Shown: one piece after another, positions 52,565-61,052 of the stretch
How positions within the stretch are numbered: position 1 is the stretch's first letter
Layout: every line of letters starts with the position of its first letter
Origin: Alkalihalobacterium sp048323755
GTDB taxonomy: Bacteria; Bacillota; Bacilli; Bacillales; Bacillaceae_F
Assembly (NCBI RefSeq): GCF_048323755.1
Contig: NZ_JBLWFS010000006.1
Span: 1 to 64,000, forward strand
Direction of reading: 5' to 3'
Length of the DNA: 64,000 bases
Position numbers and translations under genes: made by a program
The notes under the pieces: model-generated
The model's database searches: none
What the model was told of the DNA's origin: nothing
The model's input: only the letters and a program-made list of their open reading frames with translations

Positions 52565-53698
52565 CTACTCGTTGTCAGGTTTATTGATCGTGCTCAACAC
52601 TACTTTTGTTAAAATTTCAGTGCCTTTCAATAGAGCTTCCTTATCAAAGGTCATATGCGGGTGATGAAGTCCAGGCTTTAAATCACACCCTAATCCTAGC
52701 ATCGTTGCTTTTAGGTGGGGGCGTTTTAAAGTATAAAAATGAAAGTCATCTCCACCAGTTGTAATAATAGGTGCTTTATGTTTCTCCTCACCTAAAATTT
52801 CCTTGATCGTTTGGCTCATCATTTCTGTCGCCTCAGCATTCACTTCGGCAGCAGCGATATAAGCTGCCTGAGACAATTGAATGTCCACATCATAATAGTT
52901 TGCCAATGTGTTAGCGATCTTTTCAACACGTGAAGTCAATTTTTTCATCCCTTCATTTGATTGTGCTCGTAAATCTAGACTAAAACGAGCATTACCTGGG
53001 ATAATGTTTGCGCTGTCCCCACCTGCCATAAATTTGGTCACTTTAGCCGAATACGGAACCATAGGGTCGAGATGGATGCCTTGTAAAAGAGAAACCAGTT
53101 CGGCTCCGACTTCAATTGCATTAGCACCAAGATGTGGTCTTGCACCGTGTACGTCTGTTCCTTTGATTTCCCCTTCGATAAATCGGGCTGACCCGTGATG
53201 GATAGCTGGAGTTGCGAAGCCATTATCTAATTCTTGAAACGGCCTTAGATGAACTCCATATAAAAAATCTACATCGTCGATCACTCCCTTCTCCACAAAT
53301 TTTAAGGCACCCGTTCCTTTTTCCTCTGCAGGTTGAAAAATTAATTTAATAGTACCTTTTGGCTCATAGTTCATTTCCTTGAGTGCGAACATCACCCCAA
53401 GAACAATTGTCATATGGGCATCATGTCCACACGAATGGTTAGCACAGAATATACCGTTAACTTCTTGCCATAAAGCATCCATATCGGCACGGACCGCTAC
53501 AACAGGTCTTCCACTACCTATTTCGCCGATGACACCTGTACAATCTTCAAATGACGTTGTTTTCCAACCATTTTCTCTTAACATGTTTACTATGTATTCT
53601 GTCGTATTTACTTCTTGCCAGCTAATTTCGGGATGATGATGCAAGTGATTAAACACTTGCATCACTGTCGGTTTGATTTTCTCAATGATTTTGTTCAA
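52565..53698 (-). CDS. M20-family amidohydrolase (AmhX-like)
   Basis: The 377-residue metal-dependent hydrolase has the M20 motifs VAVRADMDALWQ, NHSCGHDAHM, FQPAEEKGTGA and the dimerisation insert around GTDVHGARPHLGANAIE. These enzymes remove acyl groups from amino acids or conjugates; of Bacillus paralogues it most resembles AmhX as I recall. Translation starts at a TTG with GAAGGG 9 bases upstream. No operon partner is evident. Confidence 0.85.
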   Translation of the reverse strand: MNKIIEKIKPTVMQVFNHLHHHPEISWQEVNTTEYIVNMLRENGWKTTSFEDCTGVIGEIGSGRPVVAVRADMDALWQEVNGIFCANHSCGHDAHMTIVLGVMFALKEMNYEPKGTIKLIFQPAEEKGTGALKFVEKGVIDDVDFLYGVHLRPFQELDNGFATPAIHHGSARFIEGEIKGTDVHGARPHLGANAIEVGAELVSLLQGIHLDPMVPYSAKVTKFMAGGDSANIIPGNARFSLDLRAQSNEGMKKLTSRVEKIANTLANYYDVDIQLSQAAYIAAAEVNAEATEMMSQTIKEILGEEKHKAPIITTGGDDFHFYTLKRPHLKATMLGLGCDLKPGLHHPHMTFDKEALLKGTEILTKVVLSTINKPDNE

Positions 53699-53905
53699 TG
53701 AAATTAACCCTTCCTCTGTTTTGATTATAAGTAATTGCTTTCTATATCGCTAGATTCCAGTACAATACAACTTTGCGTTTTTTCAAAATATTGCCATTTT
53801 GTATTTGACCAATAAAAAAAGTATCGATATAATAAATATTTAGGAAATATAAACAATTTTACAAAAATTTAACCAGGAAATCAAATCGTGCAAGGGGGAA
53901 ACAAT

Positions 53906-54397
53906 TTGGAACTAAGAGACGATCCAGAATTACAAGAACGATTTCTACACCCAAATTTACGAGCGGGTGGTTGGATACGTTCGATCGCATTATTTTACGA
54001 TCTAGTCATCCTTACGATGGTACTATATATGACGTCTGCCCTTACAACAATATGGATGATGACGACAACTAAGTCGTTGTTTATTGGAGATCCTGAACGA
54101 GCACGACAGGATATCTGGGAAAACGAACCGCATTTATTTATCATTAATTATGCCATTTTAGGAGCCGTTTTTCTCATTTATCAAGTCATTTACCCTGCTT
54201 TTAAACGTCGTTCAATCGGAATGATGATTGCTGACTTAACGTTAGTAGATGAACAACGTCAGGAATTAACGAAGTGGCATTATATTAGAAGAGAATGTTG
54301 GAAACTCCTCTTGTTCCCTACCTTCTTCCTCTCTTTTGGTAAAAACAGACGAACACTATATGACAAAATGAGTAAGACCTACTTAATGAAATACTAA
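53906..54397 (+). CDS. RDD-family membrane protein
   Basis: The 163-residue protein has the RDD pattern: a first helix preceded by an Arg (GGWIRSIALFYDLVI, with Asp after the Arg-containing segment), a second helix near residues 85-105 and a conserved KRRSIGMMIADLTLVDE stretch. RDD proteins are poorly understood; some act in ion or solute transport in alkaliphiles and halophiles. I chose the TTG at 53906, 6 bases after AAGGGGGA. Confidence 0.8.
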   Translation: MELRDDPELQERFLHPNLRAGGWIRSIALFYDLVILTMVLYMTSALTTIWMMTTTKSLFIGDPERARQDIWENEPHLFIINYAILGAVFLIYQVIYPAFKRRSIGMMIADLTLVDEQRQELTKWHYIRRECWKLLLFPTFFLSFGKNRRTLYDKMSKTYLMKY

Positions 54398-54585
54398 TTC
54401 TAGCATTACTGGAACACGATGAACATCATTCTATTACTATACTTAAAATACTTAGCTATAAACGCATGATTATCCTGCTTTACATTACATTTACATAGAA
54501 AGAGAGAAAAATAATATGAGCTTCTTAGTTTAGAAAATTGAGCTATCCATTTTTATAGATCGACTTTAGTCTTAGATCTAGTTTA

Positions 54586-54777
54586 GGGCGTCAATTCCCC
54601 TTTGACGCCCTGTTTACGTTTCCTTCTATTTTTCGGGAATCATCACTCGCTTTGATGACCGATTTTACGCTTCTTACCTATTTTCGGTCTTCGTCACCGC
54701 TTTGATGCCGGTTTTCCGCTTCCTACCTATTTTCGGGCATCATCGTACCCTTTAGCTCCTGTTTTCTACTCGCTCTA
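54586..54777 (+). repeat. Hairpin and diverged tandem array, about 50-bp period
   Basis: A perfect hairpin GGGCGTCAA/TTGACGCCC (54586-54610) begins the array. Units at 54628-54679, 54680-54728 and 54729-54777 share ATTTTTCGGG or ATTTTCGG, CATCA, GCTTTGATG and TTTTnCGCTTC segments; the piece before 54628 is a partial unit. The rest of the 54398-54848 gap holds no recognised gene. Confidence 0.7.
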
Positions 54778-54848
54778 GTTAACTAACCCAAAACTGATTT
54801 TCACCGAATAATCTAGCCCACATGTACTCTCCTCTGATCGTCAACATC

Positions 54849-56384
54849 TCACAAGAACAGCGCCACAATCATTCCTACTAGACCAATAACTGTCATTACA
54901 TAAACAGGTTTTACTGCCATGTCACCGTTATTTTCCATCGCACGACCGAACATTAAAAACACTAAAGGATGAACTAAAAACGGCATCGAAAATATGAATG
55001 GAATGAGTAGAGCGGCTTCCATACCAAACATTCCTCCCTGGATTGCTGCAAACAACCCAAAGTGTGAAATCGCAGAAGCTTGTGCCATCGCAGCATAATC
55101 CATGGCTAGTGGACTTAATGAAAGAAAAGCAAGCCCTCCAAACACTGCACAAATCTGCCAACCGAATGAAAATTGCATTAGGGCAGTGACTTCATAACGA
55201 TCTTCTCCTTTCGCTTTACGCAAATTTATCAAGGATAAAACGGTTAGGAAAACACCAACTAAAACGAGCAGAAACGTTGGAATGAACCATAAGCTGCCAC
55301 GGTCTGCACTTACGGCTAAAATTGAGAAAACAAAAATGTGACCAAAAAAAGGAATGTTAATCATAATCGGCGCACGAGTTGCAGCAATTTTCCCGAAGTC
55401 ACCAGCGGTACAAGCACCTGTTAACCCCGAGTGAGAAAGGGCTCCAGCCATACCTGGTGCCAAGTTTCTGACATTAGCAGTTCGTGCAAAGTACATTAGC
55501 AAAGCTATGCCACCAAACATCCAAAGTAATTGCCCAAAGAAACTATAGACGAGCACAGCATTTACACCTGGGATTCCAAATGCATCTCCTATTCGCGATC
55601 CACCAATTAAAAAGTTGGCCGCAAGCACAATCGGAATACCTGCAAATAAGAGGGCACGTAACGTCGGTCCAAACGCCCAGCGATAAAACACGGCACCAAG
55701 AGCTGCTGCAATCATCATCGCAAAGAAGATTTGTGGCAGTGCGATAATGGGTGATACCAATTGTGCAACGTAATAAGAACAAATTAAAATACCGATAATC
55801 GCAATCATTTCCATTAGACCTTTTCGTAAATAAAGATGTTTGTTCGAAATTTCCGCCTTATTGTCGATCAGAATAACCGAGCCAACGAGACCAATATAAG
55901 CAACAACAGGATAGTACGATGCCAGCATGTCCTCCGGATGCGTTCCAAGTAATACTCGACCAACGCCTTCAATACCGAGTAACAGGAAAAACGCTCGGAC
56001 GATAAAGAATAATTGGGTCCGGCTCGTCCCAAGTACCAATTCTTCATCTGATGGAACCATCATATCGTCTTCATCCAACGGCTTTTTGCCGATGATTTTA
56101 CGAAGCTCTTGACCACCAACAAAAAAGGAAACGGTAAGAGCAATGATCGTCGTTTTAGCCATTAAGTCAATGAGTGGAAATTCATCAAGGCCTGGTGTCG
56201 ATACCCCGCTGTACTCAAGTATGTAACCCATTGCTAATCCAAAAATAACGATAATTAATATCGGTGAATACCTCGTCCCCGCTACCACTGTTCTTGCAAT
56301 GAGAACCATAGGCACGAGGAATAAAAAAATAATCCAAAACTGATTAATTAACTGCAAATTTGTAAGCTGTTCTGAGATGTCCAT
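54849..56384 (-). CDS. Polytopic membrane protein, possible transporter
   Basis: The 511-residue protein has about 13 membrane helices and little soluble sequence apart from an acidic loop near residues 104-125 (GKKPLDEDDMMVPSDEELVLG). GAMAGALSHSGLTGACTAG-like segments (AGALSHSGLTGACTAGDFGK) contain small polar residues within a membrane region, as in ion or organic-acid symporters of the GltS type. I cannot place it in a named family. I chose the ATG at 56384, 6 bases after AAGGAG, over the ATG at 56402. A large cloverleaf structure lies in its presumed leader. Confidence 0.75.
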   Translation of the reverse strand: MDISEQLTNLQLINQFWIIFLFLVPMVLIARTVVAGTRYSPILIIVIFGLAMGYILEYSGVSTPGLDEFPLIDLMAKTTIIALTVSFFVGGQELRKIIGKKPLDEDDMMVPSDEELVLGTSRTQLFFIVRAFFLLLGIEGVGRVLLGTHPEDMLASYYPVVAYIGLVGSVILIDNKAEISNKHLYLRKGLMEMIAIIGILICSYYVAQLVSPIIALPQIFFAMMIAAALGAVFYRWAFGPTLRALLFAGIPIVLAANFLIGGSRIGDAFGIPGVNAVLVYSFFGQLLWMFGGIALLMYFARTANVRNLAPGMAGALSHSGLTGACTAGDFGKIAATRAPIMINIPFFGHIFVFSILAVSADRGSLWFIPTFLLVLVGVFLTVLSLINLRKAKGEDRYEVTALMQFSFGWQICAVFGGLAFLSLSPLAMDYAAMAQASAISHFGLFAAIQGGMFGMEAALLIPFIFSMPFLVHPLVFLMFGRAMENNGDMAVKPVYVMTVIGLVGMIVALFL

Positions 56385-56430
56385 TAACGTCTCCTTTTTC
56401 ATATTAAATAGCGCTTTTAAAGAGTATTGA

Positions 56431-56572
56431 TGATTTTGGGCTCATTCCTGGGAAAATAACATGAAATTATTGGAGAAAATGCATTTTCTCGTTCATTTCA
56501 TGTTATTTTTTCAACCTTTCAGTTCCTGAAAGGCGTGTGAAATTAACATTTCACACGATGAGCCCAAAATCA
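56431..56572. repeat. Perfect four-helix cloverleaf element (142 nt)
   Basis: An outer stem of 15 perfect pairs (56431-56445 with 56558-56572, core TTTGGGCTCAT) encloses three arms. Arm 1: 56453-56467 with 56495-56509, 15 perfect pairs, tipped by GAGAAAATGCATTTTCTC (56473-56490). Arm 2: CCTTTCAG-TTC-CTGAAAGG (56515-56533). Arm 3: CGTGTGAAAT-TAAC-ATTTCACACG (56534-56557). Arms 2 and 3 and the outer stem abut without spacer bases. On the minus strand it lies 47-188 bases before the start of the polytopic membrane protein gene. It could be a cis-acting RNA, a small RNA or a mobile structured element. Confidence 0.85.
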
Positions 56573-56864
56573 ACGGATATCCACAGTATTATTTAACATA
56601 GCTTATTAAATAAATCTTCTGATATCCTGTATAACTTCATATTTTATTTTGAATTAACGAGTTCTTTCTCATACATTAAAATGAAATTTAGGAAGGTTTG
56701 ACTTTCATTCTAGAAGTGGACTTTTACTAATACGCCCAAATTAAATGAGGAAAGTGAACTGAACATAGAGTGTAGTGCTGATTTAGAAAAGTACTACTTA
56801 GAAATAGTTTTAACACCTGCTCTAAAAAAGGCTCTCTTCTAAAAGATTCTTGCTCTTACTACTG

Positions 56865-56919
56865 TGGACCATAACTAAGCTAAAGCTTGGTTCTTCACGC
56901 TTTAGCGTGAAACGGTCCA
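56865..56919. repeat. Small three-way-junction structure
   Basis: TGGACC (56865-56870) pairs with GGTCCA (56914-56919). Inside are AACTAAGC-TAAA-GCTTGGTT (one wobble) and the perfect TTCACGCT-TT-AGCGTGAA (56894-56911). The interval 56573-56864 shows no gene. Confidence 0.65.
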
Positions 56920-56947
56920 ATAGCAACAAAGTATACGAAAACAGCTT

Positions 56948-56977
56948 AAAAAGAAGAGTTGTCCGAAACGACAACTC
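56948..56977 (-). terminator. Terminator after purC
   Basis: Perfect arms GAGTTGTC (56956-56963) and GACAACTC (56970-56977), followed on the minus strand by TTCTTTTT. Confidence 0.88.
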
Positions 56978-56993
56978 CTGCTTAAATGATTAC

Positions 56994-57680
56994 TTATTGT
57001 TCTAACATTAATTTTTCTAACTGTAATGGCTCGATGTATTCACCATTTTTGTAGGCTCTCATATTGCCACCTGAAATTTCATCGATAAGAACGATTTCTT
57101 TATTTTCACCTACACGACCAAATTCAAACTTAATATCATATATTTCAATCTCTTTTTTAGCTAATTCTACTTTTACGACATTACCAATTTTCTTCGTTAA
57201 GTCTTTTAACACACTATATTCGTCTTTTGAAAGTATGCCTAACATATCAAGAGCATCTTCTGATATAGGAGGATCTTGACGGTCGTCATCTTTTAACGTC
57301 ACTTCTACAAATGCGTCTAACTCTTGTCCATTCTCTGCATACATACCGTAGCGACGTAAAAAACTTCCAACTGCTCGGTAACGACAGATGACTTCTAGCC
57401 CCTTTCCAAACACCTCAGCAGGTTTTACCGTCATCGTGCCTTCCTCGATGTTTGAATCGATGTAGTGCGTTGGAATCTCTTTCTCTTTTAGTGCTTCAAA
57501 AAAGAATGCTGTTAATCTTAGTCCAGCTTTTCCTGCACCTTCAATCGAAAGTCCAACCGTATTGGCACCTGGATCAAATACTCCATTCTCTCCCGTTACA
57601 TCATCCTTGAATTTTAATAAATAGTTGCCATTCTCTAATTCATATACATCTTTTGTCTTCCCTGTATATGTAAGCTTCAT
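56994..57680 (-). CDS. purC: SAICAR synthetase-like protein, orphan divergent type
   Basis: The 228-residue protein has the PurC start TYTGKTKDVYELENGNYLL, the motif VICRYRAVGSFLRRYG in place of the usual VRNxxAGS, and YDIKFEFG and LIDEISGGNMR near the end. SAICAR synthetase joins aspartate to CAIR in purine synthesis. It differs from the standard Bacillus PurC encoded in the pur operon (for example DEIS followed by GGNMR instead of PDTCR) and stands alone, so it may be a second isozyme or have a new substrate. AAAGGGTG precedes the ATG. Confidence 0.82.
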   Translation of the reverse strand: MKLTYTGKTKDVYELENGNYLLKFKDDVTGENGVFDPGANTVGLSIEGAGKAGLRLTAFFFEALKEKEIPTHYIDSNIEEGTMTVKPAEVFGKGLEVICRYRAVGSFLRRYGMYAENGQELDAFVEVTLKDDDRQDPPISEDALDMLGILSKDEYSVLKDLTKKIGNVVKVELAKKEIEIYDIKFEFGRVGENKEIVLIDEISGGNMRAYKNGEYIEPLQLEKLMLEQ

Positions 57681-57912
57681 CCATACTACACCCTTTCCCC
57701 ATTTAATAACTGCCTATGAAGTATTATGCAGTAAAATGTCAGATAAGCCAATGTCTTGTCGGTGAGTATTTTATGAAAACTTTTTAAGTAATTACATTGG
57801 AATACTGTGATTTATAAGAAAATAGCACTATCTTTTAACTAATTAACCTAAGAAGTCATGCCATATGTATTATGCCGTGATAAAACCCATTCACTATGTA
57901 AATTCATGAAAT

Positions 57913-58542
57913 CTAGTCAGCAAAGAGATGTCTTCCTATCGTTAGCTTCGGTGTTGTATTATTAAAAATCCACTGAGATGTTGCTATTCGGGGATTGTAA
58001 TAATAAGTTGATCCATAAGTAGGGTCCCACCCTAACCAAGCATCCTTCACCGCTCGATACGCAATATACGTTGGAGTCAGATCGTATTGACCGTCTTGAA
58101 CCGCTGTAAATGCATTTCTCTGATAGATGACACCTTCAACTGTTGAAGGAAATTCTGAGGAGTATAAGCGGTTTTTGATAACAGCCGCAACAGCCACTTG
58201 ACCTTTGTACGCTTCTCCACGTGCTTCTCCGTGAACAATTTTAGCCATCTTCTCAATCTCCATTAGTCGATGCAATGTTCTCGGACCTGAGATTCCGTCA
58301 ACAGAAAGTCGAAAGTCTTCTTGCAGTTGTCGAACGGCATTCTCTGTTAAAGTTCCATAGTAGCCCGTTGGAGCGACATGGAGATAACCCAATTGCACTA
58401 GCTTTTCTTGTAATTGAAAAACTTGTTGACCCCGATCTTCTTTTTGCAGTGTGGATTTATAAGCATGGGACTCCTTAGGGAACAGCGACACGATCAATAG
58501 ACAAACAAACAAAGGAAGAAAAAGTTTGGATTTTTTTGACAT
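57913..58542 (-). CDS. sleB: SleB-type cell wall hydrolase
   Basis: The 209-residue protein has a signal peptide (1-27, ending ESHA), a peptidoglycan-binding domain (about 35-93, GQQVFQLQEKLVQLGYL) and a Hydrolase_2 catalytic domain with the putative catalytic Glu106 in IVHGEARGE. SleB is a lytic transglycosylase acting on spore cortex during germination. No ypeB gene is adjacent, unlike B. subtilis sleB, and the protein is shorter than SleB (about 305), so it could be a CwlJ/SleB-type paralogue. A good AGGAGG site precedes the ATG. Confidence 0.82.
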   Translation of the reverse strand: MSKKSKLFLPLFVCLLIVSLFPKESHAYKSTLQKEDRGQQVFQLQEKLVQLGYLHVAPTGYYGTLTENAVRQLQEDFRLSVDGISGPRTLHRLMEIEKMAKIVHGEARGEAYKGQVAVAAVIKNRLYSSEFPSTVEGVIYQRNAFTAVQDGQYDLTPTYIAYRAVKDAWLGWDPTYGSTYYYNPRIATSQWIFNNTTPKLTIGRHLFAD

Positions 58543-58694
58543 ATAACCACCTCCTTTTCATCCATTCAAACATGAAAATAACTTTTTTAAAATAAAATTC
58601 TATTAATTCAGGAATATCCTCCTGTAAAGTTCAGAAAATAGCACTAGAGAAAAACGAAATACTGATAGTTATAAAATCCTTGTTTTCATACATT

Positions 58695-58802
58695 TTATCT
58701 CATATGAACAACTGGAGTACGAACTAAATAGACGACAATAATTAAAGCCGTCCCAATCGCAGATCCTAAAAAGATCAAATCGCCTATATCCCATTGTTTC
58801 AT
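58695..58802 (-). CDS. Candidate 35-residue single-helix protein
   Basis: The frame reads MKQWDIGDLIFLGSAIGTAL, then IIVVYLVRTPVVHMR. It has one membrane helix and a GGTGG site 6 bases upstream. Single-helix peptides of this size are common in bacilli, but I do not recognise this one. Confidence 0.4.
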   Translation of the reverse strand: MKQWDIGDLIFLGSAIGTALIIVVYLVRTPVVHMR

Positions 58803-58930
58803 CGCAGCCACCATGTCCAAGTGAACCAAGCATCACCACTTTCAGGCGTCACCCTCGAATCGTACGGCAAAGTAAGCTACAAGAAGTTATGGTTCAAAAC
58901 TTAACAAATCTTTTTATGGTGCCATTTTAT

Positions 58931-58978
58931 GGTGCCAGGCACCTTTAGTACAGCAGTGAACTAAAGGTGCCTGGCACC
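58931..58978 (-). terminator. Palindromic terminator after the SDR gene
   Basis: Arms 58931-58949 and 58960-58978 pair over 19 bp (core GGTGCCAGGCACC), loop with CAGCAGTG. It lies 13 bases past the SDR stop and shares core and loop with the palindrome at 45459-45510. Confidence 0.75.
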
Positions 58979-58990
58979 GAATATTTTAGT

Positions 58991-59743
58991 TTATTCTTCG
59001 TAGATCATCTTTCTTGTCATTCCGCCATCGACGACTAAGTTCACACCTGTTACGAAATCATTGTCAGCAGCGGATAGATACATACATGCTTTAGCGACAT
59101 CATTTGGTTTTCCCACACGCTTGGCCAAGTGTTGTTTATGGTCAACCTCACGTAACTCGCTATAATCTCCGGTTTCAATCCAACCTGGAGAAACAGCGTT
59201 TACCGTAATGTTATACTCACTCAATGACGCGGCAAGAGCATGCGTCAAAGCAACAATACCTCCTTTAGAAGCAGCGTACGCCTCTGAATGAGGTTCTGAC
59301 ATCATCGCACGAGTCGATGCAATATTGACAATCGCTCCTCCCGCTTCATTCTCACGCATCACTTTCGAAGCTTCCTTTGAACATAAAAACGCACTACGTA
59401 CATTCGTGCTCATCACCCGATCCCAATCGTCCACTGAACATTCAAACAATGGTTTAAACTCACTAATTCCTGCGTTGTTAATGAGTACATTAATTGTTCC
59501 ATATGTACTTCTCGTTAGCTCCACTAGGTGAATAATATCTTTTTCTTGTGTTACATCTGTTCTGACAAAACAAACGTCATTACCGGCCCCTCTCCATTCA
59601 TTCGCCACCTGATCACCTCGCTCTTCTTCAATATCAGCTAAAACAACGGCACACCCTTTTTCTGCATAAGCTCGTGCGACTGCTAATCCTATTCCATTGG
59701 CCGCACCCGTGACGATAACGACCTCTTTTTTGAGTTTATTCAT
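58991..59743 (-). CDS. Short-chain dehydrogenase/reductase
   Basis: The 250-residue classical SDR has the cofactor motif TGAANGIG, NNAG, catalytic Ser in VNIASTRAMM and YxxxK in EAYAASKGG. An Asp after the second beta strand (LADIEEERG) indicates NAD(H) rather than NADP(H). The substrate is unknown. I chose the ATG at 59743, 8 bases after AAGGAG; a GTG 9 bases earlier is too close. A palindromic terminator follows. Confidence 0.9.
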   Translation of the reverse strand: MNKLKKEVVIVTGAANGIGLAVARAYAEKGCAVVLADIEEERGDQVANEWRGAGNDVCFVRTDVTQEKDIIHLVELTRSTYGTINVLINNAGISEFKPLFECSVDDWDRVMSTNVRSAFLCSKEASKVMRENEAGGAIVNIASTRAMMSEPHSEAYAASKGGIVALTHALAASLSEYNITVNAVSPGWIETGDYSELREVDHKQHLAKRVGKPNDVAKACMYLSAADNDFVTGVNLVVDGGMTRKMIYEE

Positions 59744-59927
59744 GAATGACACTCCTTTTCCATTCTAATCTTATGAATCTCATGATTTCTGCTCGTTTTC
59801 TTTTCTCATATATGTGGCTACTTCTCGCTCTTGAACGTCAAGCAATCAGATTTACCAATACTTAGTATAATACATAAAAATCTTCTGCTTTCACAAAATA
59901 TAGTGACGAAGATTGGGGGTGAATGGA

Positions 59928-60107
59928 ATGGATCAAAACCGTGTGAAACAAATTCTTTCTTCTTCTGCTGACATCGACGTTAAATATAACGGGGCTTCTG
60001 TATGGATTGATGAATTAAAGGAAGACGGAAAAACGGCAACTGTTCATTTAAGAGGACCGATGGAAGAACGTTCAGATGTTGATATCTCTGAGTTAGTAGA
60101 GGATTAA
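59928..60107 (+). CDS. sspH: SspH-family small acid-soluble spore protein
   Basis: The 59-residue length and the pattern MDQNRVKQILSSSADIDVKY, NGASVWIDEL and VDISELVED fit the H-type SASP family. These minor spore core proteins are made in the forespore under sigma-G. GGGGGTG lies 6 bases before the ATG at 59928. No good sigma-G promoter was identified. Confidence 0.88.
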   Translation: MDQNRVKQILSSSADIDVKYNGASVWIDELKEDGKTATVHLRGPMEERSDVDISELVED

Positions 60108-60149
60108 TTTCAATAAAAAATAAAGGTGCCCTAATACTTGCAGTACAAA

Positions 60150-60185
60150 AGAAAAAGAGCCTGTTTAATAAATGAATCAGGCTCT
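60150..60185. terminator. Terminator of nagB, possibly also sspH
   Basis: Perfect arms AGAGCCTG (60156-60163) and CAGGCTCT (60178-60185). On the minus strand it is followed by TTTTTC, ending the nagA-nagB transcript; on the plus strand it follows sspH but has no T tract. Confidence 0.75.
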
Positions 60186-60288
60186 CATTGTGTTGCACAT
60201 ATTCCATTTCATTAATTTACTATTTTGACTCACCTTACTAAAATCACTTTTGACAAGTAGCTCATGTTCAACTTTCCCCTGATTACTA

Positions 60289-61047
60289 CTACCTCTTACT
60301 ATTGACAGCAAATTGCTCATCTTCTTGCAACTGTAATGCCGCTTTGTCCGCAATAATCGTGACATCTTGATGTTGCTTCAACACTGAAGCTGGAAAGTCC
60401 TCCGAAACTTCCCCATTCAACAGTCTTTGCAATGCTGTTGCTTTTTGTTCCCCAGACACTAATAAAATAATCTGCTTACTTTCTAAAATGGTCTCAATAC
60501 CCATTGTAATGGCTTGCGTGGGCACTTCTTTTTTACTTTTGAAAAAGCGAGCATTTGCCTCACGAGTTGTACGCTCCAAATCGACCACATGTGTTCTGGA
60601 GGAAAATAGCGTACCTGGTTCATTAAAGCCAATATGTCCATTATGACCAAGTCCTAATATTTGGAAGTCAATGCCACCAGCCTCTTTAATCAATTTCTCA
60701 TAGCGCTGGCACTCCTGCTCTAACTGACTTGCCATCCCATTTGGAATATGATTTTCCCCCTCTTTAAAATTCACTTCACTAAACAAGTGATGATTCATAT
60801 AATACTGATAACTGTTTTTATCATTTTCCGATAAGCCCACATACTCATCCAAATTAAACGTTTTTACATGAGAAAAAGAAACTAACTTTTGTTTATATTC
60901 TTCAATTAACATCTCGTACAAACGTTCAGGCGTTGACCCAGTAGCCAGTCCAAGAACAGGAGAAGATAATGATTGGACTTTACTTACAATTAGTTGACAC
61001 GCATGTTTGCTCATTTCTTCATGATTTTCCATGACTACCAATTTCAC
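60289..61047 (-). CDS. nagB: Glucosamine-6-phosphate deaminase
   Basis: The 252-residue enzyme converts glucosamine 6-phosphate to fructose 6-phosphate and ammonium. LGLATGSTPERLYE, TFNLDEYVGL with the catalytic Asp, and GLGHNGHIGFNEPG are all conserved. Translation starts at a GTG whose AGGAGGTGA site overlaps the nagA stop codon, indicating coupling. Length fits the non-allosteric Bacillus form (242-268). Confidence 0.96.
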   Translation of the reverse strand: MKLVVMENHEEMSKHACQLIVSKVQSLSSPVLGLATGSTPERLYEMLIEEYKQKLVSFSHVKTFNLDEYVGLSENDKNSYQYYMNHHLFSEVNFKEGENHIPNGMASQLEQECQRYEKLIKEAGGIDFQILGLGHNGHIGFNEPGTLFSSRTHVVDLERTTREANARFFKSKKEVPTQAITMGIETILESKQIILLVSGEQKATALQRLLNGEVSEDFPASVLKQHQDVTIIADKAALQLQEDEQFAVNSKR

Positions 61048-61052
61048 TTATC

